Below, one piece after another: positions 1-6,263 of a stretch of 8,827 nt of DNA (positions are counted from its first letter, which is position 1; the number at the start of each line of letters is the position of its first letter). Made by a program: the position numbers and the translations under genes. The DNA is from DASZZX01 sp036260415. GTDB taxonomy: Bacteria; Actinomycetota; Nitriliruptoria; Nitriliruptorales; JAHWKO01. Under the pieces are notes generated by a model. It was not told the origin of the DNA, did not search any database, and saw nothing but the letters and a program-made list of their open reading frames with translations. Where the stretch lies: the NCBI GenBank assembly GCA_036260415.1, contig DASZZX010000001.1, positions 1-8,827 of the forward strand. The letters are read 5' to 3'.

Positions 1-41
1 GGCGCCCCCTCCGATGGGTGTGGTGCGGTCGGGTGAGCCGA

Positions 42-647
42 TCAGCTCTTCTTCTCGACCGGGGCCGGCACGCCGCGACGGCGCACCTCCCGGACGAACA
101 GGCCGAGGCCAGCCGCGAACAGACCGATGCCGGCGAGCGCCAGCAGTGCCGTCAGCGCCAGCAGACCGCCGGAGGTCCCCTCGGCCGCGACGACCGCGTT
201 ACCGGCCGACGCCGGCTGCGGGATGTCCGCCGGCGAGACGTCGCCCACCAGGAAGCTCGCCCGGGCGGGCGTGCCGTAGGCGGGGCTGACCTCGCCGGTC
301 TCGTCGTCGAGCTCGTTCTGGGTCGCGACGATCACGTAGTAGCCAGGCGTCGCGTCCGCCGGGATGGTGATCGACGTGGCGATGTTGCCGGTCGCGTCCG
401 GCGTCGCGGTGGCGAGGACGGGTCCGTCGACCGCGTTCCAGTGCAGCGCGACCTCCTGACCACCCCGCTCCGCGGTCCGGAACGACGAACCGGTGACGTC
501 GACGTCCTGACCGGCGGGGCCCGACGCCTCGCTCAGGTTGAGCGTGGCCAGGTTCGTGCAGGCCCACGCGGTCATCGCTCCGAGCAGGAGCAGTGTCGTG
601 ACGATGAAGAGTCCCGTACCGACTCTCCGACCGGATGTTCGTTTCAT
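42..647 (-). CDS. Putative surface protein: signal peptide, Ig-like domain, C-terminal membrane anchor
   Basis: A 201-aa protein of unknown function. I start it at the ATG at 645-647 because GGAGG (656-660) lies 8 bases upstream and a signal peptide begins there; the open frame runs 48 codons further up without resembling protein. Residues 1-29 form a signal peptide: basic MKRTSGRR, a hydrophobic core, then AWA before Cys30. The -3/-2 residues do not fit a lipobox well, so signal peptidase I cleavage is more likely than lipidation. Residues about 31-135 look like one beta-sandwich domain of the Ig/IPT kind, with the patterns GPAGQDVDVTGSSF, VALHW and IPADATPGYYVIVATQ. A low-complexity Pro/Ala stretch follows, then a membrane helix at about 161-185 and a basic tail (REVRRRG). 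Predicted topology: domain outside, tail inside. The gene stands alone, 459 bases after ilvC. The layout is clear; no ligand or role can be named. Confidence 0.85.
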   Translation of the reverse strand: MKRTSGRRVGTGLFIVTTLLLLGAMTAWACTNLATLNLSEASGPAGQDVDVTGSSFRTAERGGQEVALHWNAVDGPVLATATPDATGNIATSITIPADATPGYYVIVATQNELDDETGEVSPAYGTPARASFLVGDVSPADIPQPASAGNAVVAAEGTSGGLLALTALLALAGIGLFAAGLGLFVREVRRRGVPAPVEKKS

Positions 648-765
648 AGTGTCCGCCTCCCTGTTGGATCCCCCGCTGGCGGCCCCGCTCTGCAAGGTCC
701 CGCGGTGGACGGGCAAACCTCTGCCACCCGCGTGCACCAGCCTAGGGGAGACCCTGGAGAGGTTC
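648..765 (-). promoter_or_regulatory. Structured 5' untranslated region of the surface protein gene
   Basis: If the candidate promoter at 781-809 is used, the transcript has about 125 bases before the ATG. This stretch can fold. A bulged stem pairs 701-708 with 724-732 (CGCGGTGG against CCACCCGCG, one extra C), with an alternative inner GGCA/TGCC pairing at 712-715 and 722-725. There is no open frame with a good ribosome site. No known riboswitch class matches well. It may be a cis-regulatory RNA or simply GC-rich sequence. Confidence 0.25.
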
Positions 766-767
766 GA

Positions 768-833
768 TAGATGTCTTCTGCATATAGTCATGACGCATCT
801 AGATGTCTGATAGCTCTATGTCGTTGACATCTA
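768..833. promoter_or_regulatory. Cluster of TAGATGTC motifs, likely operator
   Basis: The 8-mer TAGATGTC occurs at 768-775 and 800-807 in direct orientation and inverted at 826-833. The two direct copies are 32 bases apart, close to three helical turns. The middle copy overlaps the perfect palindrome CATCTAGATG (796-805), and ATGTC-GTT-GACAT (818-830) forms a further inverted repeat. Three copies of one 8-mer in 66 bases of otherwise GC-rich DNA look like binding sites for a regulator. The regulator is unknown. Confidence 0.45.
781..809 (-). promoter_or_regulatory. Candidate promoter for the surface protein gene
   Basis: On the minus strand CAGACA (804-809) and TATATG (781-786) are separated by exactly 17 bases, each matching 4 of 6 consensus positions of a housekeeping sigma promoter. 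It lies in the only clearly AT-rich stretch of the neighbourhood and points to the gene starting at 647. The perfect palindrome CATCTAGATG (796-805) falls inside the spacer. It is a prediction from motif match and placement only. Confidence 0.35.
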
Positions 834-1066
834 CTGCCCACGCTCCGCTGATATCTGTCCAGCGGAGGGTCCAAGAAGCGGCGCTGACGGTCCCCGACGG
901 CTGCCCGGTATGCGGCTGACGCGGGTGGGCGTCGTGGGACGCGGTGAGTCCTGGCCCCACGCGACGACCGAGCCGCGACCGGACGACCGGCACATCGACG
1001 GCCGATCTGCCGCGTGGACGGACGAAGCTGTGCGTGCAACGCACGGTCAGGCTGGTCGTGCTCGGT
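834..1066. other. Intergenic region between ilvC and the surface protein gene
   Basis: This is the rest of the 459-base gap (648-1106). I see no credible gene in either direction: the open frames crossing it have shadow-type composition (Arg/Pro/Ala-rich) and no ribosome sites. It contains a perfect 8-bp inverted repeat (843-850 with 860-867) and a 6-bp hairpin GTGCGT/ACGCAC with a 3-base loop (1030-1044). Otherwise I see nothing recognisable. Confidence 0.6.
843..867. repeat. Perfect 8-bp inverted repeat
   Basis: CTCCGCTG (843-850) and CAGCGGAG (860-867) are perfect complements around a 9-base AT-rich centre. No run of T follows on either strand. It is adjacent to the TAGATGTC cluster and could be a further operator or a transcript-end hairpin. 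Confidence 0.4.
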
Positions 1067-1099
1067 GCCGCCCCGGGTGGCCCGCGGTGGGGTGGCGGC
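1067..1099 (-). terminator. Possible terminator hairpin after ilvC
   Basis: GCCGCC (1067-1072) and GGCGGC (1094-1099) can pair, with more GC pairing possible inside. The hairpin starts 7 bases after the ilvC stop. There is no T tract, which is common for high-GC actinobacterial terminators but makes the call weak. A second small hairpin lies at 1030-1044. Confidence 0.35.
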
Positions 1100-1106
1100 C
1101 GGTGGG

Positions 1107-2108
<1,002 letters not shown>

Positions 2109-2122
2109 GGGATCCTCCTGGG

Positions 2123-2923
2123 TCAGACGGTCGCTCGGCCGCCGGCGGCGGCGTGGTAGCGGCCGTCGCGACGGTGCACGCTCACCGGCACGCCGAAGCA
2201 GGCGCTCAGCGGTCCGTCGTCGAGCACCTGGTCGACCGGACCGGCCGCCACCACGCTGCCGTGTCGCAGCAGCAGGGCGTGGGTCGTCGCTCGCGGGACC
2301 TCCTCGACGTGGTGGCCGACGAGCACCAGCCCCGGGAGGGACGGGTCGCGGGCGGACCGCTCGAGAGCTGCGAGCAGCTGCTCGCGACCGGCCAGGTCGA
2401 GGTCGGCGGCGGGCTCGTCGAGGAGCAGCAGCCGCGGTCGAGGCATCAACGCCCTTGCCAGCTGCATCCTGAGCCGCTCGCCGTCGGAGAGCGTGTCGAA
2501 CGCCGCGCCCGCGAGGTGCTCGCAGCCCACGTGGGCGAGCAGCGCGCGGGCACGCGCCCACTCGCCCGGCCGGTACTCCTGGCGCCACCGTCGCAGGGTC
2601 GCGTCGACGCCGGTGACGACCGCGTCGAGCGTCGTGCTCCCGGGCGCGACGGCCCGCCCGTGCGACGCGCTCACGTACCCGATCAGCGGTCGCACCGTGC
2701 GCAGGTCGACACCACCGACCCTCCGGCCGAGCACGTGCACGCGGCCGCGGGTGGGCAGCTGGTAGGTGCTGGCCAGCCGCAGCAAGGTCGACTTGCCCGC
2801 CCCGTTCGGTCCCAGCACCGCCCACCGCTCACCTGGACGAACCTCCCAGCTGACGTCGGCCAGGATGCGACGAGCGTCGCGCACGACGTCGACGTGATCG
2901 ACGTGCAGGACGGGGGCGATCAC
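2123..2923 (-). CDS. Stand-alone ABC ATPase, ModF/PhrA-like (COG1119 type), inside the ilv operon
   Basis: A 266-aa single ABC ATPase domain. Walker A GPNGAGKST is at 38-46, signature LSDGE at 145-149 (instead of LSGGQ), Walker B LLLLDEP at 165-171 followed by the D-loop AADLDL, and the H-loop GHHVEE has His204/His205. Where most transporter ATPases have the Q-loop glutamine, the sequence reads IGYVSAS. This, with TLSDGER and HHVEE(V/I)P, resembles the COG1119 group (ModF/PhrA-like), for which no clear transport substrate is established. No membrane subunit is encoded nearby. The GTG start (2921-2923) overlaps the ilvN stop as GTGA, so translation is probably coupled; ilvC follows after 14 bases. 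ATP binding is near certain. Its role, including any link to branched-chain amino acids, is unknown. Confidence 0.93.
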   Translation of the reverse strand: MIAPVLHVDHVDVVRDARRILADVSWEVRPGERWAVLGPNGAGKSTLLRLASTYQLPTRGRVHVLGRRVGGVDLRTVRPLIGYVSASHGRAVAPGSTTLDAVVTGVDATLRRWRQEYRPGEWARARALLAHVGCEHLAGAAFDTLSDGERLRMQLARALMPRPRLLLLDEPAADLDLAGREQLLAALERSARDPSLPGLVLVGHHVEEVPRATTHALLLRHGSVVAAGPVDQVLDDGPLSACFGVPVSVHRRDGRYHAAAGGRATV

Positions 2924-3453
2924 ACGATGCGCTGCAGGCGCAGCTTGCTGCCGTCGGTGATCGATCGCCCTCCGCGGGCCAGTGCGATCTGGCCGGTGCG
3001 GGCCATCTCGCGGATCCCGAACGGCGTCAGCAGGTCGAGCAGTGCGTCGAGCTTCTCGGGATCGCCGGAGGCCTCAATCACCATCGAGTCGTGATCGACG
3101 TCGACGATCTTGGCCCGGAACACGTCGGCCAGCTCGATGATCCGGCTGCGGTCCGTCTGCTCGGCGGTGACCTTGACGAGCTGCAACTCGCGCCCGACGG
3201 ACGTGTCGGGCTCCAGTTCGACGATCTTCAGCACGTGGATCAGCTTGTTCAGCTGCTTGATGACCTGCTCGAGGTGCTCCTCCGCCTGGGCACCGACCAC
3301 GATCGTCATCCGCGACACCCGCGCGTCCTCGGTCGGCCCGACCGCCAGCGAGTCGATGTTGTAGCCCCGGCGGCTGAACAGCCCGGCGACACGGGCGAGC
3401 ACGCCCGGCTTGTTCTCCACCAGCACCGCGATGGTGTGCCGGGTGCGCGTCAC
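2920..3453 (-). CDS. ilvN: Acetolactate synthase small (regulatory) subunit
   Basis: IlvN (177 aa) binds IlvB, raises its activity and confers feedback inhibition by valine. An N-terminal ACT domain (about 6-80) opens with TIAVLVENKPGVLARVAG and RRGYNIDSL. Asn14, Gly17 and Asn32 match positions that bind valine in E. coli IlvH, so feedback control is probably intact. The C-terminal ALS small-subunit domain covers about 85-160 (LVKVTAE, FRAKIVDV, ARTGQIALARG). I start at the GTG at 3451-3453 because the ACT motif begins 6 residues later and a GGAGG lies 9 bases upstream; the open frame upstream overlaps the end of ilvB and is not conserved-looking. The gene starts 28 bases after the ilvB stop, and its stop overlaps the start of the ABC ATPase gene. 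Confidence 0.96.
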   Translation of the reverse strand: MTRTRHTIAVLVENKPGVLARVAGLFSRRGYNIDSLAVGPTEDARVSRMTIVVGAQAEEHLEQVIKQLNKLIHVLKIVELEPDTSVGRELQLVKVTAEQTDRSRIIELADVFRAKIVDVDHDSMVIEASGDPEKLDALLDLLTPFGIREMARTGQIALARGGRSITDGSKLRLQRIV

Positions 3454-3481
3454 GACCGTCTCCCTCCTCGCTGCCACGACA

Positions 3482-5236
3482 TCAGTCGGCCTCCGGTTCG
3501 TGTGCCTCGGGCAGTTCGTGCTGGCGCGCGAACCACTCCTCGGCGGACTCGATGATCTCGTCGTTGCCACACCCCGCCGGCACCATGGGGAAGACCTTCT
3601 CGGTCGGTTCCACCCGCACGTCGATCAAGACCGACTGGTCGGCGATCTCGTACGCCTTGTCGAGGGTCGGGCCGAGCTCCTCCACGCTGGTGGCGCGGAA
3701 CCCGGGGATGCCGAACGCGTCGGCGAGCTTGACGAGGTCGGGGAGGTCGGGCGGCAGCTCCACCTCGCTGTAGCGGCCGCCGTAGAACAGCTCCTGCCAC
3801 TGGCGCACCATGCCCAGCGAACCGTTGTTGATGACCGCGAACGTCACCGGGATGTGGTGCTGCACCGCCGTGGCGAGCTCCTGCATCGTCATCTGGAAGC
3901 AGCCGTCCCCGTCGATGGCGACCACCCGCCGATCCGGGCGGCCGACCTTCGCCCCGATCGCGGCGGGGACCGCGAAGCCCATCGTGCCGAGGCCCCCCGA
4001 GTTGATCCAGGTGCGTGGTGCGGCGAACCTGAGCAGCTGTGACGCCCACATCTGGTGCTGGCCGACGCCTGCGACGTAGATCGCGTCGTCGCCGAACCGT
4101 GCCCCGATGGCCTCGATGGCGGTCTGGGGCTTGAGCGGTCCTCCCTCCTCCTGCTCCCAGCGCAGCGGGTGTTCCTTCTGCCAGCGAGCGAGCTGGCGTC
4201 GCCACGCGGTCGTGTCCGGCTTGGCGGCGTCGCCACGCTTGCGCGCCACCTCGGTGAGCTGGCCGACCACGACCCGGGCATCACCAACGATCGGCACGTC
4301 GACCGCGCGGTTCTTGCCGATCTCCGCCGGGTCGACGTCCACGTGGATCACCCTGGCGTGCGGCGCGAAGGCGGACAGTTTGCCGGTCACGCGGTCGTCG
4401 AACCGGGTCCCCAGGGCGATCAGCAGGTCCGCCTCCTGCATGGCGCTGACCGCGGTCCAGTGCCCGTGCATGCCCGGCATGCCCAGCTGCAGCTCGTGAC
4501 CGTCGGGGAAGGCGCCGCGGGCCGTGAGGGTGGTCACCACCGGCAGTTCGAGCAGCTCGGCGAAGGCGCGCAGCTCCGCGTGGGCGTCGGCGCGGACCAT
4601 TCCGCCGCCGGCGTAGATCACCGGGCGGCGGCTGCGGGCGATCAGGTCGATCGCCTCGCGGACCATCTTGCCGTGACCGCGGACCGTCGGGCGGTAGCCG
4701 GGGAGGTCCAGGTTGTCGGGCCAGCGCCACTCGAAGGTGGCGTTCAGCACGTCCTTGGGGATGTCCACCAGCACCGGCCCCGGGCGCCCGGTGGCCGCGA
4801 TGTGGTACCCCTCACGGATCGCTCCGGCGATCCGTTCGGGGACGGTGACCATCTCGTTGTGCTTGGTGCACGGCATGGTGATGCCGGTGACGTCGGCCTC
4901 CTGGAAGGCGTCCGAGCCGACCGCGGTGGTGGGCACCTGCCCGGTGATCGCCAGGACCGGGACCGAGTCCATGTGGGCGTCCTGCAGGCCCGTCACCAGG
5001 TTCGTCGCCGCGGGGCCGGAGGTGACCATGCAGACGCCCACCTGCCCCGTGGCGTGCGCGTAGCCCTCGGCCATGTGGACCGCGCCCTGCTCGTGGCGGA
5101 CCAGGATGTGACGCAGCCGCGAGTCGAGCAGCGGGTCGTACGCCGGGAGGATCGCGCCCCCGGGCAGCCCGAACATCACCTCGACACCGAGCTCCTCCAG
5201 GCTGCGCATCACGGCCTGAGCCCCGGTCAGCTGCAT
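3482..5236 (-). CDS. ilvB: Acetolactate (acetohydroxyacid) synthase large subunit
   Basis: IlvB (584 aa) condenses two pyruvates, or pyruvate and 2-oxobutyrate, using thiamine diphosphate, Mg2+ and FAD: the first common step to branched-chain amino acids. The N-terminal TPP-binding domain carries catalytic Glu49 in RHEQGAVHMAEGYA. QVPTTAVGSDAFQE (100-113) is typical of AHAS and keeps Pro102, equivalent to the plant herbicide-site proline. The central FAD-linked domain has GTRFDDRVTG (276-285). The C-terminal domain has GDG (443-445) and Asn470/Asn471 for the TPP-Mg site. Trp480 in MVRQWQELFY matches the conserved tryptophan at the herbicide-binding channel, so this is an anabolic AHAS. The ATG at 5234-5236 has AGGAGG seven bases upstream. 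It is the first structural gene of the operon, behind a leader with an encoded peptide. Confidence 0.97.
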   Translation of the reverse strand: MQLTGAQAVMRSLEELGVEVMFGLPGGAILPAYDPLLDSRLRHILVRHEQGAVHMAEGYAHATGQVGVCMVTSGPAATNLVTGLQDAHMDSVPVLAITGQVPTTAVGSDAFQEADVTGITMPCTKHNEMVTVPERIAGAIREGYHIAATGRPGPVLVDIPKDVLNATFEWRWPDNLDLPGYRPTVRGHGKMVREAIDLIARSRRPVIYAGGGMVRADAHAELRAFAELLELPVVTTLTARGAFPDGHELQLGMPGMHGHWTAVSAMQEADLLIALGTRFDDRVTGKLSAFAPHARVIHVDVDPAEIGKNRAVDVPIVGDARVVVGQLTEVARKRGDAAKPDTTAWRRQLARWQKEHPLRWEQEEGGPLKPQTAIEAIGARFGDDAIYVAGVGQHQMWASQLLRFAAPRTWINSGGLGTMGFAVPAAIGAKVGRPDRRVVAIDGDGCFQMTMQELATAVQHHIPVTFAVINNGSLGMVRQWQELFYGGRYSEVELPPDLPDLVKLADAFGIPGFRATSVEELGPTLDKAYEIADQSVLIDVRVEPTEKVFPMVPAGCGNDEIIESAEEWFARQHELPEAHEPEAD

Positions 5237-5276
5237 GGTCGGGCCTCCTCTCGCTGGCGCGTCCTCGCAACGACTA

Positions 5277-5299
5277 GGACCTCCCGTTCCGGGAGGTCC
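5277..5299 (-). terminator. Perfect 10-bp hairpin in the ilv leader (attenuator candidate)
   Basis: GGACCTCCCG (5290-5299) and CGGGAGGTCC (5277-5286) pair perfectly around a GAA loop. It directly abuts hairpin A and ends 41 bases before the ilvB ATG. No U tract follows, so it may act as a non-classical terminator or at the level of translation. Its first arm contains CCTCC (5292-5296), which could pair with GGAGG of the ilvB ribosome site (5244-5248) when the hairpin is open. The sequence CCCGGAACG occurs in both hairpins (5303-5311 and 5285-5293), which allows a competing fold. Confidence 0.55.
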
Positions 5300-5329
5300 G
5301 CGCGTTCCGGGACGTCGCCGGGCACGCGC
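5300..5329 (-). promoter_or_regulatory. Leader hairpin A, abutting the leader-peptide stop
   Basis: On the minus strand GCGCGT (5324-5329) pairs with ACGCGC (5300-5305), and CCGG (5318-5321) with CCGG (5307-5310), around a 7-base loop. It begins in the leader stop codon, so a ribosome at the stop would block it. The CGACG at 5313-5317 can instead pair with CGTCG in the valine codons (5337-5341 or 5346-5350). GCGCGT can also pair with a second ACGCGC at 5257-5262. Confidence 0.45.
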
Positions 5330-5391
5330 TAGGTCACGACGGTGACGACGGTGGCGGGCAGGCCGGCCTCGCCGGTGATCGAACGCGGCAC
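5329..5391 (-). CDS. ilv operon leader peptide (20 aa, ends VVTVVT)
   Basis: A 20-residue open frame starts at GTG (5389-5391) with GGAGG five bases upstream (within GGGAGGGG) and ends with TAG at 5329-5331. It contains one Ile, one Leu, four Val and four Thr. Its last seven residues are ATVVTVVT without the first A, so four of the final six codons are valine codons just before the stop. That is the arrangement of attenuator leader peptides, such as those known upstream of branched-chain amino acid operons in enterobacteria and ilvB-type operons in actinobacteria. It lies about 45 bases after the predicted transcript start and 92 bases before ilvB, with hairpins in between. I infer that ribosome stalling on charged-tRNA shortage controls which hairpins form. 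The clustering and placement are visible; the function is inferred. Confidence 0.7.
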   Translation of the reverse strand: MPRSITGEAGLPATVVTVVT

Positions 5392-5442
5392 GTGCCCCTC
5401 CCGGTTCCAGTCGAACGTGCGGCCAGCGCTCAGCTCTGCGCC

Positions 5443-5471
5443 ATCGTGGCCCAGCGGCCCCGGCAGGTCAA
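5443..5471 (-). promoter_or_regulatory. Candidate ilv operon promoter
   Basis: On the minus strand TTGACC (5466-5471, 5 of 6 consensus positions) is followed after 17 bases by CACGAT (5443-5448), a weak -10. A start near 5436 would give a leader of about 200 bases containing the leader peptide. A 5-bp inverted repeat GGTCG/CGACC (5474-5488) lies directly upstream of the -35 and could be an operator. It is a motif-based prediction. Confidence 0.4.
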
Positions 5472-5553
5472 ACGGTCGGGGATCGACCAACCGGTGTGGA
5501 CGGATCGCGTGCGCTGCCGCTGGGATGGTGTGCGTCGGCCGTGCGGGTCGACG

Positions 5554-5970
5554 TCACGCCGACGCGAACTCGAGCTGGGTCGGGGTCATCGTGTCGCGGG
5601 TGTTGGCGTCGCGGGTTGCTGCCGAGTCGAAGTAGAAGTCCATCTCGACGATCCTGCCCCGACGGACCACGAAGACGATGCAGTCCTCGGTCTCGCGCAG
5701 CTTGCCGGTGTCCCCACAGATCGCGTAGTTGTGGACCTCCACCACGCAGCGGTCGTCCTCGCAGGTCCACCGGTTGGGGGTCAGGGTCCACTTCTCCCAG
5801 TGCTCGAACGCGAGCTTCAGGTCCGTCATCAGGACCATGTTCCCGTCGATGATTTCCTTGCCTCCACCGGCCACGAAGTGGACGTCGTCCGCGCACAGCT
5901 CCGCGCAGGCGTCCGCGTCGTGACGGTTGAAGGCTCCGAGCCACGCTTCGACCACGTCCCTTGGTTGCAT
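5554..5970 (-). CDS. SnoaL/NTF2-like protein of unknown function
   Basis: A 138-aa protein with the size and pattern of the SnoaL-like/NTF2 fold (alpha+beta cone). It begins with the helix pattern MQPRDVVEAWLGAFNRHDAD, followed by ACAELCADDVHFV (the usual 'D.V.F' after the first helices). Later strands include CVVEVHNYAICG, CIVFVVRRGRIVEMDFYFD, with a Met-Asp-Phe-Tyr end typical of the last strand. Proteins of this fold include isomerases, hydrolases, cyclases and pure binding domains, so no reaction can be assigned. I chose the ATG at 5968-5970 because AGGAAGG lies about 8 bases upstream and homology-like sequence begins there; the open frame extends far upstream through a repeat region without protein character. 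No signal peptide or membrane segment, so cytoplasmic. It is separated from yjbQ by 293 bases and precedes the ilv promoter region, so it is probably a single-gene unit. Confidence 0.85.
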   Translation of the reverse strand: MQPRDVVEAWLGAFNRHDADACAELCADDVHFVAGGGKEIIDGNMVLMTDLKLAFEHWEKWTLTPNRWTCEDDRCVVEVHNYAICGDTGKLRETEDCIVFVVRRGRIVEMDFYFDSAATRDANTRDTMTPTQLEFASA

Positions 5971-6007
5971 GCACTCCCCTTCCTGGCGTCGACCGGGGCC
6001 GTTGGCG

Positions 6008-6013
6008 ACGATA
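6008..6013 (-). promoter_or_regulatory. Possible -10 element for the SnoaL-like gene
   Basis: TATCGT on the minus strand fits the TANNNT form of actinobacterial -10 boxes and lies 37 bases before the ATG at 5970. No convincing -35 is seen at the right distance (TACCGG at 17 bases). Weak. Confidence 0.2.
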
Positions 6014-6070
6014 GCGACGAGGTGCGACCGCCGGTAGCCCGTACGAGGCACCCGATCCGTTCGGTCGCCC

Positions 6071-6176
6071 CGGCAGGCACCCGGCGTGCGGAGGTCGCCC
6101 ACACCGGTCGCTGCGAGGCGCGCCGGCAGGCACCCTGCGTACGTGGGCCGCCCACACCGGTCGCCGCGAGGCGCGT
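6071..6176. repeat. Two tandem copies of a 53-bp unit
   Basis: Copy 1 is 6071-6123 and copy 2 is 6124-6176, directly adjacent. By eye 46 of 53 positions agree. The longest shared blocks are CGGCAGGCACCC at the start, CGCCCACACCGGTCGC in the middle and GCGAGGCGCG at the end. A degenerate partial copy may precede them (AGGCACCCG near 6048-6060). Copy 2 contains the 6-bp palindrome GTGGGC/GCCCAC (6143-6155), which copy 1 has lost. The repeat lies in the noncoding gap between yjbQ and the SnoaL-like gene; no open frame through it looks like protein. Function unknown. Confidence 0.85.
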
Positions 6177-6224
6177 CGTCGACGCTGACGGAACGGACGC
6201 CCCGCCGGGCTCCCGCCCACGGCG

Positions 6225-6252
6225 CACGGTCCAGCACTGCCGGCGCACCGTG
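6225..6252 (-). terminator. Hairpin after yjbQ, probable terminator
   Basis: On the minus strand CACGGT (6247-6252) pairs with ACCGTG (6225-6230), and inside it CCGGC pairs with GCTGG (one G-T pair) around AGT, with a 3-base bulge. It starts 11 bases after the yjbQ stop. No T tract follows. A second small inverted repeat (TGACC/GGTCA, 6251-6266) overlaps the stop codon. Confidence 0.4.
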
Positions 6253-6263
6253 ACCGTCCGTGG

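Noticed and set aside
660..680. Minus-strand GCGGGGGATCCAACAGGG, reminiscent of a c-di-AMP (ydaO) riboswitch segment
   Set aside because: Only about 20 bases remain before the ATG, so the long conserved 3' half of that riboswitch is missing.
706..750. Plus-strand GGGCAAACC followed by GCACCAGCCT, reminiscent of a c-di-GMP (GEMM) riboswitch
   Set aside because: The second conserved segment does not match, the spacing is poor, and there is no plus-strand gene downstream.
2109..2825. Upstream extension of the ilvC frame, giving a 572-aa protein
   Set aside because: The added part is an Arg/Ala/Pro-rich out-of-frame reading of the ABC ATPase gene; ilvC has its own AGGAGG and ATG at 2108.
2123..2923. 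ABC gene considered as part of a branched-chain amino acid transporter (LivG/LivF)
   Set aside because: The signature is LSDGE and the motif set resembles the COG1119 group; there is no permease or binding-protein gene, and typical LivG/LivF motifs are absent.
5237..5440. T-box riboswitch upstream of ilvB
   Set aside because: I do not see the conserved T-box sequence (TGGNACC-type) or the long specifier stem; an encoded Val-rich peptide explains the leader better.
6071..6176. Tandem repeat considered as a CRISPR array
   Set aside because: The copies are directly adjacent without unique spacers, there are only two, and no cas gene is present.
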